This document shows positions 1 through 11,442 of a DNA stretch of 64,000 bases, piece after piece. The position numbers were made by a program, and so were the translations under genes. The notes under the pieces are model-generated. The model saw nothing but the letters and a program-made list of their open reading frames with translations. It was not told the DNA's origin and ran no database searches. The first letter of the stretch is position 1. Every line of letters begins with the position of its first letter. The DNA is from Isoetes taiwanensis (taxonomy: Eukaryota; Streptophyta; Lycopodiopsida; Isoetales; Isoetaceae): contig JAJEKV010000057.1 of assembly GCA_021234155.1 (NCBI GenBank), positions 62,001-126,000 of the forward strand. Reading direction: 5' to 3'.

Positions 1-404
1 CAGAATACCAGATTGAACATTGGTTATACCAGTATTTCAGTTCCAGATTGAACATTTGACATTGCACACCACGTTTTTTTAGTGGCCCGATTGTTGTTGC
101 TCCTGCACCGTCAATATTCGATTTCATTTGCTATTTTTAGTTATTAAATATAAACATATGAGTAAAATGTTTTAAACATGAGTACAACATCATTACAAAT
201 GTTTTCTACTATGTTTAGTTGTGTTTACTTGTTTTTTTGTATCAGCTCTCTTATTTCATAGCACTCTCTTATTTCATTGCTCCTATGTTCTAAAATATTA
301 ATAATGTATTGTATGTTTGTTTGTTAGGGTCCGAACACAACATACCATCAACTCATCCAAGTGTGATGTAATGTTGTTTGTTTTTTGCCCCGAAGGGGCA
401 AAAT
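1..404. other. AT-rich non-coding DNA, no feature seen
   Basis: AT-rich sequence without a convincing reading frame or repeat boundary. The right edge (about 383-400) has a short GC hairpin (GCCCCGAAGGGGC) leading into the foldback element that starts near 405. Confidence 0.5.
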
Positions 405-820
405 TTTTTTTAACCTATAACACAAACCATTACATTACACAGATTAGGAATTAAATTCCCCCTTAAACCCCCTTTTGTTTGGGTGCATATTCACACGGGG
501 GGTGACGTAGGGCAGCGAGAGCCCCTGCAATTATGTTTTGCACGTACAAAATTAACACCATGTAGTATATTGCCTGAAATCTTATAGTATTTTGCGAATC
601 TGGTTATATAGTATAACAAATCCTATACATCCATACCCCACAAACGAGGAACCTTGTGTACGGTGTAGATTAAGGAATAAGGGGCGAATATACCTATCCA
701 ACAGCTCTCGTTGCCCGGAGTCACCCCCCGTGTGAATATGCACCCAAACAAAAGGGGGTTTAAGGGGGAATTTAATTCCTAATCTGTGTAATGTAATGGT
801 TTGTGTTATAGGTTAAAAAA
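405..820. repeat. Foldback / long-inverted-repeat element
   Basis: Positions 405-522 and 704-820 are near-perfect reverse complements of each other. The outer edge reads ttttttaacctataacac and the inner edge reads gcgagagc / gctctcg, leaving a loop of about 180 bp. No coding capacity is visible. The right arm plus loop edge (about 658-775) recurs at 24256-24375, so this is a dispersed family. It could be a MITE or a foldback transposon; no target duplication was identified, so the class is open. Confidence 0.75.
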
Positions 821-3626
821 CCAAGCATGCATGACTTACATGTGATGGCTGCTCTGGAAGATTGATACAAAACCATAAAATCTTACATGCTGTGATTCGC
901 CTTGGATCTGGATGGAATGAGAAAAGCCTCCAACAGAAGAAACTGAGGGTTTCGCCCAAGGGAGATAATAGAGACCCGGAGCGCTGTGAGAGGAACGTGG
1001 AAATCATACTCTGGAAATCATACTCCACAGCCAAATAAAGAAAAATTGTGGCTTTGCAATTGTTTTTTACCTTCTTAGTAGCAAGAACAAAAATCCGACT
1101 CAGAGCTGGGCCTTCCGCTACGAATCTCTGTCGGAGCTCCGAGCTAGCTGAGGAATGAAGGAGCCGGATAGCCTAATCGCGCTGGGCAAAAAAAAAAAAC
1201 GTCTGCACTACACAAACGGGCAAAATGAAAATTTTGCCCCAAAACTCAAAAAGCGGCGTTACATGGCCGGAAAAAGCGTAACATCCGGCGGCCGGAAGGG
1301 GCACACCGGCATCAGCAAAAAGCCCAAGAAACTTTTTAAGTAAGTAGATCTTCCTGTAGCAATGTCTCTCGTGTCTGCACTAGAAGTTTACCTTCTAGGT
1401 CTTCTATCTGCATATTATTTTTGCTCCATATATTGCTCTGAATCTGTTAAACTGATGGTATATATCTTCAAAACTCACCTGGTATAAACAAATAGAAAAA
1501 ATATACTCTTGCCTTATAAATACTTAAGATAGAAATCATTATTCTTGCTTTGGAGGGAAGCAGTAGCAATCTATACATGTTAGAATAGCAGAGTAATGAA
1601 GTACTACTTTACCTTTCACTAAGTCAGAAGGAATAAAAATTGCTTAACTGGATAAACCGTTGAAAATGCTTTTCCTTTCAAGGTTGCTCATAACTGTTAT
1701 AATACATTTACTGTCTCCATGTATCACAGCATTACAACCATAATTTTGTTTATAGCAACAATAACAAAAATGCAAAAACATAATTCAAAATGTTGATCCC
1801 AAGTGTAAAATTAGAAGTTTGTATTTTCTCCAAAGAAAGAAGGTCAGATGATGATAAAGCTGGAAGTAATGCATACTATGGCATGATAAACAGCGAGACA
1901 GCTTAAAATTGGAAAAGTAATGCACATGTAGGAATTATTGCAGAATATACGTTCTTTGGACTGCATATTCTTTGGATGGTATGGAGAAAGTACACAATAA
2001 AATTCCATGATCAGCATGATGTTTCAAACAAATTACAGAAAAGGAGACACAGCTCGTTGTATGCATAGCTAGAATAATCAACAATCTGAAAAAGATGATG
2101 CCAACAAGGCTTTGGAATGAGTTCAAGTCTGGGCCCTAATTTCTTGACACTCACAGCAGAGTGGCACTGAAAACCACCAGAATGGCTCTTTTCTAAAGAA
2201 TCAGGAAGGAGTCAATGCTTACAGAGCTTGTCTTTCATCTTTCATAGAATATAGTAACATATTTAGTTACTATCTCATGAAGACCTTGCAACGCCATAGC
2301 ATAAGGGATTAAGTTCTCATGAACTCCAGCAAGAGCTAGAGCAAGCATAGGATCTATTTAGAGTAAAACTTCCACAAATCGAAACTCAAACAAGTTAAAT
2401 TGATCGTACCAGGCCAGATGGTAATCGTCAGAGGAAGAACTGTCGGATCTGAAAGAACTGCCGGATCTGAATGGCCATAGCCAGCGATCTTGGGATCAGA
2501 AATTAATGTTTACCCAGAGCTTTCAAATCCAATCTACGGCATGCACATGCAAACATTCTTTTGCGAAAGTTTTAGCAGGAATAGAAAGCTTACCTTTCAT
2601 AGCGTCCATCTCGAGTCCCTCAGGTTTCGCTATGGCGTCCGACAAAGGGCTAGAGTTCTTTCATTTTAGGGTAAAAATTCGCTAGTTCTCATCCATTTTA
2701 GGGTAAAGATGCTCTTTTGCATTGGAAAACAAAAGTGCTTTATTAAAGAAACTAAAAATGCTACGACAATCTCAAAAGGTATTTAAATGCCACAATTTGC
2801 AAACAAGCTTAAAAAAATGCTAAAGATCATGACGTAGATGGAAGACAATTAGATTTTAAAAAGACATGACAATGCTTGTAGGGCCAATAAACAAACTAAG
2901 TAAGACTATAGCTTTTACATAAATGTATCCTTCAATATAGATGGAAACCAATTGGAATTTAAATGTGAGTCCAACAATAGAGCATTTGTTATAGAAATCT
3001 CGAGCAATATTTGCTTGTAGGTAAGTAGTCATCATAGAATTCATTTTCTAATGGTTAATATAATTGTGATGCACCCTTAGATGCCAAAAAAAATTCTCAT
3101 TGCAAAGCATGAATAAGAACCAATGCATCTTAACCGTTTGCAAATAATGATGACATCCCCGAAGATCCAAAGGTTCACTATGAAAGCTAAATCAAAGAAA
3201 GGAACTAAATCCTATTTTAGTTTCATGTCCAAGTCACTTAGGGAATAGACAAACTTTGTTCACCTACTTGGCATTTGTCCATGTGGCAACCAAGTGTCAC
3301 ATCACCCTAAACCCAAACCTCTGTTTGTCATTATGGTTACATGGTCTGATTTGTTTTAGCATACCTCTGCCAAGACATGTCATGAATTTCTAGTTGGGAT
3401 TGCTTAGTTACATGTGAGTGGTCACATGTAAGGCGGGGATTAAAGTTGAAGATACGCCACCTTAGTATTCTTACCCACATTATATCTGGCATAATATTCC
3501 ATATCTGATGTGTATATGAGTGTCCCCCTGTTCCTTTGGTATGTGTCAGTCATGCAACTACTAGACATAAGTGTGGAATCTTAATGCTGACTGAAACTAG
3601 ATAAATGCCATGTCAAATGTATTATG
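821..3626. other. Non-coding stretch, only short chance ORFs
   Basis: The longest frames are 60-73 codons and match no family I recognise. A lysine/arginine-rich frame at 1155-1343 has no recognisable domain. Small local repeats occur at 2436-2475 (a gaactg-cggatctga motif twice) and near 2660-2705 (ttttagggtaaa twice). The rest is AT-rich and featureless. Confidence 0.5.
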
Positions 3627-3947
3627 ACGATTGTTCTGACGAATAGTCTGACGAAATGAATCGTCAGAATTATCGTCGTTTTTTCGTCAGAACTTTCATC
3701 ACATTATTCGTCAGAAAAATCGTCAGAATTTGCGCCAGATTTTTCGTCAGATTATACGTCAGATTTTGCGTCAGAGTTTTCGTCAGGTTTTTCGTCAGCA
3801 ACTATATACGTCACATTTTGCGTCAGACTTATCGTCAGGATTAATAGTCAGAATTTGCGTCAGAATATTCGTCAGGAAGTTCGTCAGAGACTCAATGAGG
3901 AAACCCATAAAAAATTTCTGACGGATTACGGGCATTCTCTTGCAGTG
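3627..3947. mobile_element. CACTA-like transposon right end with subterminal repeats
   Basis: Read on the minus strand, the segment begins CACTGCAAGAGAATGCC at 3947. This resembles the CACTA (EnSpm) terminus CACTACAAGAAAA. Inside it lie about twenty copies of the 7-mer CGTCAGA (some as TCTGACG at the far end, 3633-3655), spaced 12-18 bp, which matches the dense subterminal repeats of CACTA elements. The matching left end is not in the window, so the element is truncated or the partner has been lost. Open frames here only reflect the repeat (an FVR-like period). Confidence 0.55.
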
Positions 3948-4735
3948 AGCTTATACAGGCCTGTTAGAGCAATGCAATTATGCACTTATGGCTGAAATAA
4001 TCCCAAATTCGAACAAATGATCTGCAGTGCTTCGAAGAAGCTGTTGAAAAGCCATGCATGCAGAGTATGATTCTTTGCAAAAGAATCATATACTCGATCT
4101 CGTTTGCAAGCTTGTAGGGAAGAATGCTATTGGCTGCAATGGGTCTATTGTCTAAGCTTACTGCTGTAATAAGTGATTACATATAAATGAAAAATTTTCA
4201 TTTGTCAGCAAGCTAATTTTTTCATCTTCCAATCATTGTTTTTTCATGCAATTCTATGTGCTGTCTTACATTTTATCTCGTTTTCTTAAATAGAACTGTC
4301 AAATATATATGTAATCATAATGATGGATATTTGCTGTTTGCCTTATCTTGCAGTCCTTATCATGCCTTATATGGTTGAGCGTCAGCTGCGATTAAGAAGG
4401 TGCCAGCTTCTATACAATCTGTAATTATTGTAAAATCACTGCCATTGTTAGAGGATTCTTTATTGTAAAATCATCGGGAAAAGATTCTCAATTAAGTTTA
4501 TCCTATTGATTGTTTTTCATTCATACGAAATAACATGGACGATGTCTTGGAGGATCCTGTCACTTATGCTATTAAAGTTATCTTAAAGTTAAGACGATGG
4601 TAGTGGTGCAGCAGGCAGCTATGCCTGCTAAAACAATATTGTATTTCTTTTGAATTAATAAAAATTTTCTTTTTGTTATGTCTTACTTTGTTATTATATA
4701 AAGAGAATCTGAAAAAAAAGGTGCATAAAAGTTCG
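3948..4735. other. Non-coding AT-rich DNA
   Basis: No frame above background and no recognised repeat. Confidence 0.45.
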
Positions 4736-4739
4736 TTCA

Positions 4740-4985
4740 ATTTTTTTTTGTAACGGTTTATGAACTTGCAACGCATTGCAAGTTTTTTTTTTTTTTTTTT
4801 TTTTTTTCAAATTGTTATTTGAAATGCGTTTCAATTTTGAACGCGTTTCTGTTTTAATTTTTTTGAAACGCATTGCAAACTGTTGACGCGTTTCAAACTT
4901 CTTATGCGTTACAAATTCGTTATGCGTTTCAATTGACCCTATCATTCGTGACGCGTATCAAATCAACATTGTAACGCTATTTTTT
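4740..4985. repeat. Interspersed GCGTTTCAA-motif cluster with poly-T
   Basis: Around a poly-T run (about 4783-4807) the motif (A/T)(A/T)GCGTTTCAA or its complement TTGAAACGCAT occurs about nine times in 200 bp, often as AACGCATTGCAA or ATGCGTTACAA. The same motif style reappears just beyond LINE-A at 7280-7312 (CGTATCAAAAAGCGTTACAA). This suggests LINE-A inserted into this cluster. Such motif arrays resemble the subterminal regions of DNA transposons, but no terminus is visible. Confidence 0.5.
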
Positions 4986-5014
4986 AATTATATTATATTA
5001 CCCCGGAACAATGG

Positions 5015-6715
5015 GTGAGATACTTGCAGCAGCTGTATGACCCAATGGGAAGCCGGGCACCAGTACCTCCGCAGACAGGCCTAGCACTGGTCATTACTGA
5101 AGGGGATGTCATAATGGGCCTGCAACGCCTCGCTAACGGGAAGGCAGCAGATTTGGATGGTATGCAGGCAGAGCTTCTCAAGTGGGCCGGGCCCCCAATG
5201 GTGCCGGTTCTCACAGCACTCTTCAACAGGGCATTGCAAGAAGGCTTCCCCCCGCACTGGACTACCAGTAGAGTTGTGCCCATATACAAAGCAGGGGACC
5301 CCCACAGCCCAGCCAACTATCGTACCATTATGGTCAGTTCTGTCTTTGCCAAGTTGCTTGCCGGGATTCTTGAGCAGCGACTGACACTTTGGGCAGAGGA
5401 TGGAGAAGTGCGGGCTCTCACGCAGGCAGGCTTCCGCCCCCGGCATTCTACTATTGACCATATCTTCACTCTGCGAACACTCATAGAGGATAGCCGGAAT
5501 CAACGCCAGAACCTGTACTGTTGCTTTGTGGATTTCGCAAAGGCTTTTGACACAATGCCTCAGGATAAGTTGTGGGACAGATTGAGACAGCTAGGGACCC
5601 CCGTCGACTTGCAGAATGCTATATACAGACTATACGAGGCTTGCTCCGGTCGTCTCACACTGTCGGGGGAGCCCGTTGTTAGTAGCATTGGGGTGCGCCA
5701 GGGCTGCCCTCTATCCCCGACGCTCTTCGGCTTGTACATTGACCAGCTAGAAGAATGGCTAGGCGAGCACCTGGGGAGGCGCTCAGTTGATGCACCACAT
5801 AATCCGACACCTCATATATGCCGATGATGTTGACTGCTGCGATATACCCCGGAGGACATGCAATGCCACCGGATGCTTTGGACACTTTCCGCCAATTCAC
5901 CGACATGAGAGTTAACTTGGCCAAGACAAGGGTTCTTTGGGTCCCATCATCCCGCACCCACGCCTTCCCTCATTCACTTACCGAGGCGGTGTAGTGGAGG
6001 TGGCTCGATCTTATAAGTATTTGGGCATTGAGTTTTCTACTACCACACACCGGGATGCATCCATCGTTACGGGTCACTTCAGCCGGAAAGCCCCATGCAA
6101 TGCAAAACAATAGTCACAAAGGCGAGCTGTATGCATGGGGTCACCAGGCACACTTGTTTAGGGCCTTGGTTGAACCGGTCCTCCTCTATGGGGCAGAAGT
6201 GTGGGGGCCAGTGATATCCCTCACCACTTGGAACGATCTAGAGCAGGTACAGAAGGCCTTCTTGGCCCGGGCACTGGGAGTGAAGTCCACGGTCCCCATA
6301 TCGATCTTGCTCCAGGGACAGGCTTCCTTCCATTCTGAGAGAGCTGCTACTGAACGTCACATTATTTACTTCCGGAAGGTGGTGGCTATGGATGAAGCCC
6401 GGCTGCCCAACCTTTGCTTTGGCGTGGCGATGGGCCCGGCGACTCAAAGCCTCTTTGGAAAGACAAAGCAAGCCCGTGGTTCTCGCTATGGAATGTGCGA
6501 GGCAATACGAGATGTGGACCCGGTGCAAACCGGGCGAACGCTACCGCCTTGAAGCGATGCTTGGATGCTTGCTTCATGGCCATGCTTTGGGATCTGAGAG
6601 GCCCCGTCACATGTCAAGGTGGCAAATTATCGACGGCGAGGTTAATCCCATGCTCACGAGGGGCCCACACCACTACTGCGCACCCATCTACCCATGAAAA
6701 AGCGCCAGGGTGATT
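5015..6715 (+). pseudogene. LINE reverse transcriptase, frameshifted
   Basis: Would copy LINE RNA into DNA at the target site. The first open stretch (5015-5824, 270 codons) has the fingers motif NYRTIMVSSVFAKLL, a QAGFRPRHST block, motif A with its catalytic Asp in CFVDFAKAFDT, and motif B in GVRQGCPLSP. The frame then stops, but the catalytic YADD box lies in another frame at 5817-5828, followed by a motif resembling the thumb and KYLGIEF near 6015-6035. A later open part (6028-6552) carries the post-RT segment FRALVEPVLLYGAEVWGP, conserved in this LINE type. At least two frameshifts and several stops make it dead. The upstream endonuclease is absent. Confidence 0.85.
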
Positions 6716-7084
6716 GCTTCCATTCGCCGCAGTGCACACCACCTCCGCATTGAGGCAGGGGAGATGGATTCGGGGCCGCAGCGTTAGGGCGAGTGCATCA
6801 GTGCGGCCAACCAGCCGCCATTGAGGATGAAAGTCATGCCCTCCGAGGCTGTCCGTGCGTACCCGGCATATCCTGGCTCGGTATGCTCGGTTAGTTGTGC
6901 CCCATCAGGCCTTGCATGAGCTACTGAGCACGGCCTCTGTAGGCTTGTTGGGATCGTACCTCCGGAAGGTAATGGATACGCGAACTCAGTTATGCCCCCC
7001 TGCCCGACATTAACCTCAGCTGTACTTGTGATTAGGTATATAACTGTGCAGTATGTCAGCATCCTTATTGCTACTAAGGTTTTT

Positions 7085-7116
7085 CCCCCGAAAATCCTTC
7101 GGGGCGGGGGTTTTTT
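7085..7116 (+). other. LINE-A 3' UTR hairpin
   Basis: CCCCCGAA and TTCGGGGCGGGGG can pair around a short loop, flanked by T runs. 3' stem-loops are often the structure recognised by LINE reverse transcriptase; that role is inferred here. A similar block in reverse orientation occurs at about 22097-22145. Confidence 0.5.
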
Positions 7117-7200
7117 AATCCAGGTAGTAATACGCCTGCTGCTCTTTCTTTGTACTTGGGTCCCATAGGCCAGTTGGTCTCCGTGGACGATAAAATCATA

Positions 7201-7265
7201 TTCTATTCTATTCTATTCTATTCTATTCTATTCTATTCTATTCTATTCTATTCTATTCTATTCTA
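7201..7265 (+). repeat. (TTCTA)13 microsatellite tail of LINE-A
   Basis: Thirteen uninterrupted TTCTA units directly after the conserved LINE 3' end GGACGATAAAATCATA. Confidence 0.95.
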
Positions 7266-7279
7266 TTATTATTTTAGTT

Positions 7280-9390
7280 CAAAAAACCGTATCAAAAAGC
7301 GTTACAAGCATATGGGTTTTCTTCTAGTGATAGAAGCTTCTAATGCAAAACCGGTTTTTAATTCTCATATAAATATGTTAAAATAGTGAAGAAAGGCAAT
7401 AAGAAGTCGCTAAGTGACCAGGCTTAGTTTCTTAAAATCCCTTAAAATCTCGAATCTGCATGATATGAAATGTGCATGGCTATTATCAAGGAGACACCAT
7501 ATCTATACAATATCCTAACAACGGAATAACAAACCCTTGCTGATTAGTAAAATTTATGGTTTGGTGCTTCATGCATGCATCATGTTTTATATGATCGTAT
7601 TAGTTCAATGTTGAAAAATTGATAATACTATTTCGAATTGAAAGCCGTCATTCATGGGATCTTTATGACAATGTAGATGCACTTAAGTGCAAGTGCGTGA
7701 TAGTTGGACGAGCTAGTTGTGCCTACCAAAATATCTCATTGATTTCCAATGTAGGTGCAACATGAAAGCCAAACCAAACAGCTTCTTAGACAAAATGAAG
7801 CTCAATTGTTAAAAAAAAAAAGAAAGAGAAAAACACTGCAGACTTTACCTTTGGTTTCCTGCCACATCGGAGAAGAGCTAATGACCGACTTGGTCCAAAG
7901 AGACCACAAGTCCCACAAGATTCTAAGGAAGTGTTATCAACAGAAGCTCCATCAAAAAATGAAAGGATTTTGCCATGATTATTGCAAAATGGCGTTTGTC
8001 CAAATGACAGCTTATTAATTGATAAGGATGTCAGAAACCAAACTAGGAAAAAAATAGCCAAATTTATCATGCAGATGCTAAGAGATCTTTCTTACATGAT
8101 ATGGTAACTTCAGTTTGCTTGCATCTCTAATCTTTTTTTATAGTCCTCAAACAACCTCATCTTTAAGCGCCTTTACGAATTCAAGTTCTTCCTGATATTG
8201 TTTCCTTTTGAACTCCTTCCTTTTTTGATGATGCATTTGCGAATATGTCGGAGAAGAGAAATGTTCGCGACGACCTTGGGTGCCGCGATAAATTTCTTGT
8301 AATATGTAAAAAGTACTATATGGGGCATTCATTTGTACTATGTGACTAAATTAGAAGCAGACTTGAATGCATTTCAGCAAGATATAAGAGGATGCTGCAT
8401 AATTCTGGATTTTGGACCTCCCGAAGGATTTTTAGTGGCTTTGAGGTCTTCTTTACATGAAAATAAGTATAGAGGATGCAAAATATCAAGAGATATAGAT
8501 GGAGTAAATTTAGAGATGGTGATTGCACGTCAAAAAAAAAGTTTGCTAAAGCAATTTGTGACTGTTTGCAGACCAAATTTGAAGATACATCTATTTTGCA
8601 ATATTTTAGTGCTCTTTCGCCATTAAACTTTCTAAGAAATTCTATTAAAGCACGCACATTTGGTGAGAGAGTCAACATCTAGTTTAGTATACTTTGATCT
8701 TATTTTTTAGTTACTGTGTGTATTTTTATTCAAGCCTTTAAGGTTGATGAATCCAGGCAAATTTCCAGCATTTGGAACTGCAGTTTCTAGTTTTATTTTG
8801 TCAAATCCAGTACATATGAATATAAGATGGCAAATTTTCTAGTTACATCTAAAATATTTTTCGAACCCTGACCAGGGATTAAAAAAGTGGGGATTAGGCT
8901 CGAGGATTATCGGTTGGAGTTCTTATTTTCCGATTGACGTTTTTACATGCGGGAAAAAAAGTAGTAGCAAAACGCTTTTACATGCCAGGAAAAAAATAGT
9001 AGCAAAAGCAGAGTTTATATATAAAATCCGGTATATTTGAACTTTAGCATATAGGAAATCCGGCATACACTAACATACACAGGCAAATTTTCTGGTCATA
9101 CCTCAAATATTTTTGGAACCCTGCCTCACACACAGTATTTATTTGGTTGAAAGACTTTAGTTTGAAATTATTTCCTGCGTGCTTTATCAATAAAGAATTA
9201 ATCAGATTGCCTTTGGCCCGTAATGGCAAATTAATTTCTGCCAGAGATGCGAACCTGTGCATTCATGCCACAAGAAAATAACCAACCTGTCATAGGGAAA
9301 ATCGGGATGGTATGCCTTAAAGTGGCAAAAAGGGGTGATAGGGCGATGGATCCATCACTTGATCACCGATGCCACAGGTCTTTAACAAAT
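7280..9390. other. Non-coding or unrecognised; one charged minus-strand frame
   Basis: Mostly AT-rich. A minus-strand frame at 8147-8332 (61 codons) is rich in Lys/Glu/Gln with a coiled-coil-like end (KRKQYQEELEFVKALKDE) and could be an exon relic, but I do not recognise it. A plus-strand frame at 8333-8626 has no family resemblance. Near 8885-9010 a short segment (about 'agtagcaaaa' plus 'tttacatgc') is repeated. Confidence 0.4.
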
Positions 9391-10641
9391 CAATTTACGA
9401 TTTTTGTGCTATACCGCTTGCTAACTCTCTGTTGTTCCCTTTGTCAAGCTTGACTAGATGATAATAGGCACCATCGGTGTTTTTCAACAAGGTCCTCATG
9501 AGCACCCCTGCTCAATAATTTTACCATCTTGAATCACTGCAATCTTATGCGCATTTTTATGGTGGAAAGGCGATGTGCTACCACTATGGTCGCCCTTCCT
9601 TTCATTAGCCTTGTCAAGAGCGTCCCCGCACAATCGCGTTCGGTTCTGCATCCAAGGCACTAGTTGCTTCATCCAAAAGAAGAATTGTTGGATTCTTGAG
9701 GACCGCACGAGCAATTGCCACTCTCTCGCTTTTGGCCACCCGAGAGCAAGGCACCTCTCTCGCCAACTTCGCTTTATATCCTGCAGTAATGAGCTCACAA
9801 AGTTATGAGCATTGGCTGCTTTTGATGCCTCAATCACTTCACTTTTCGATGCATTTTCTTTACCATAAAGAATATTCTCATATATACTAGTCGCAAATAA
9901 AGCGTGGCTCTGGCCGGACAAGACCTACATGACGATGAAATGATTTCAGATTTAGCATTACGATGTCTTTTCCATCCACAAGTATCTTCTCATTTACAGG
10001 GGTCATAAAACCTCTCCACTAAGCTCATTCTGAGCTCTTTCCCGATCCACTAGCCCCAACTATAGCAAGAGACATCCCCAATGCACTTTCAGATTTAAAT
10101 TCTTGAATACGAGTACATCTGGCCTGGTTGGGTAGTAAAAAACTACTTTTTGAAATTCAAGTTCTCCTTTTATTTGATATACCTGCTCACCCTCAGTGCT
10201 ATCTGGCTCAATCTTGGTTTTTCGATCAAGAATCTTAAAAACAGATTTCATGGCATTGTTGCTTCTTATAATATTTGGAGTCATAGAAATTGTCTCTGCC
10301 ACTGCAAAGGATGTCATAACAAGGACGAAAAATGGCTTCATTACATCTCCAAAGTTTGCCACCCCATCTTTTACTAACTTGGCCCCATACGACAGCGTCA
10401 ATCCATAAGAAAAATATAGGAGAAGTTGAGACATGCCATATCCTAAGCCTGCTAACTGTCCTCTGATGAAGTTACTTTGCTTTGGCCCATCGAGTTCAGT
10501 AGAGAACAACTTTACCAATTTTATCTCAGCGTTGAAAGCTTCTACGACACGGATATTGCTAACAGCTTCTCCTGCTAGCGTGGTTGCTTTGTTATGTGCC
10601 TTGGCTATGTCCCCAGCAAAACCCTTCACAAACAATTGCTG

Positions 10642-10925
10642 CAAACCACAAACTATTTTTTTTTTGAAGAATATAGGAATATATTAAACCACTAGAATGT
10701 GATCAAGTACAACGATAAGTGTGGTGCTAAGAAATGAAGTGCCCATCATGATTCACAATCTGTAGGAATGTCGACCAAATTTCCCGCTTAACTGTGCCAG
10801 ACAAGTTTGAGACTTGGTAAGCCTGCCACAACTTATGCCTCAAGATCGGAACCAACCGAAAAGGGCTAAGCACTGCATTCTGGAAGACCTTCGCTCTCCG
10901 TCTTGAACTCAAACCACAAACTATT
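10642..10925 (-). mobile_element. Small poly-A retroposon in ABCB intron, 16-bp TSD
   Basis: The 16-mer CAAACCACAAACTATT occurs at 10642-10657 and exactly again at 10910-10925. The intervening 252 bp starts with a T run on the plus strand, that is, a poly-A tail on the minus strand. This is target-primed retrotransposition of a SINE or of a LINE 3' end. The insert has a short minus-strand frame (downstream end 10727) that I cannot assign. Confidence 0.85.
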
Positions 10926-11442
10926 ACTAGAGGCAGACCTAATTTTGTTCTTGAACTCAAAAAATATATAGATTCAGTATGTTATTTATAAGGAATGCAG
11001 ACAGTAAAAGTATTTTACCTGGACCATGGCAGCAACAACGAATAAGGGTATAGTTGCAGTTATTACAAAAGCAACCCTCCACTGCACAATGAATGCAATA
11101 ATAAAAGCTGAGAACAACAGTGTTCTGTTCTGTACAAGTATTGCAACACGGTGTCCCATAGCAGCTCTCACATATGTTGCTCCAGAGGCTAAGTGTGCTG
11201 TGATTTGCCCACTGCTATTCTCATCTTGATCAAACCAACTCACCTCATTTCTTAATATAGCTGCAACAGAGACATGTTTAAGCATGCATGCCTTATATCT
11301 ATCTATTATATTCAAAATTTTATCAGATTCATTCCATTACCTGCAAGCATTTTTTCGTGCATATGCATGGATTTTCGCCAGCAATGGCAAAAAAGTAGTG
11401 ATCCACAAAATAGGCCACGAGAGTTCCAGCTCCTATACAGAT

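Larger units (their letters stand above)
5001..7266 (+). mobile_element. LINE-A: decayed non-L1-type LINE, 5'-truncated
   Basis: A non-LTR retrotransposon relic. It starts abruptly within ORF2 just before the reverse-transcriptase region, continues through a post-RT region, a 3' untranslated stretch with a strong hairpin (7085-7116), and a tail of 13 TTCTA units instead of poly-A. A simple-repeat tail is typical of non-L1 clades such as RTE, CR1 or I. The last 31 bp of the 3' end recur alone at 26519-26549. No clear target duplication was found. Confidence 0.8.

Noticed and set aside
3656-3921. Arg/Phe-rich repeat frames
   Set aside because: They arise from the CGTCAGA minisatellite in several frames at once.
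7085-7116. Intrinsic transcription terminator
   Set aside because: Hairpin plus T-run looks bacterial, but it sits in a LINE 3' UTR in a plant genome.
8147-8682. Overlapping frames as a small gene
   Set aside because: No family resemblance, splice context or start context strong enough; listed only as an unrecognised stretch.
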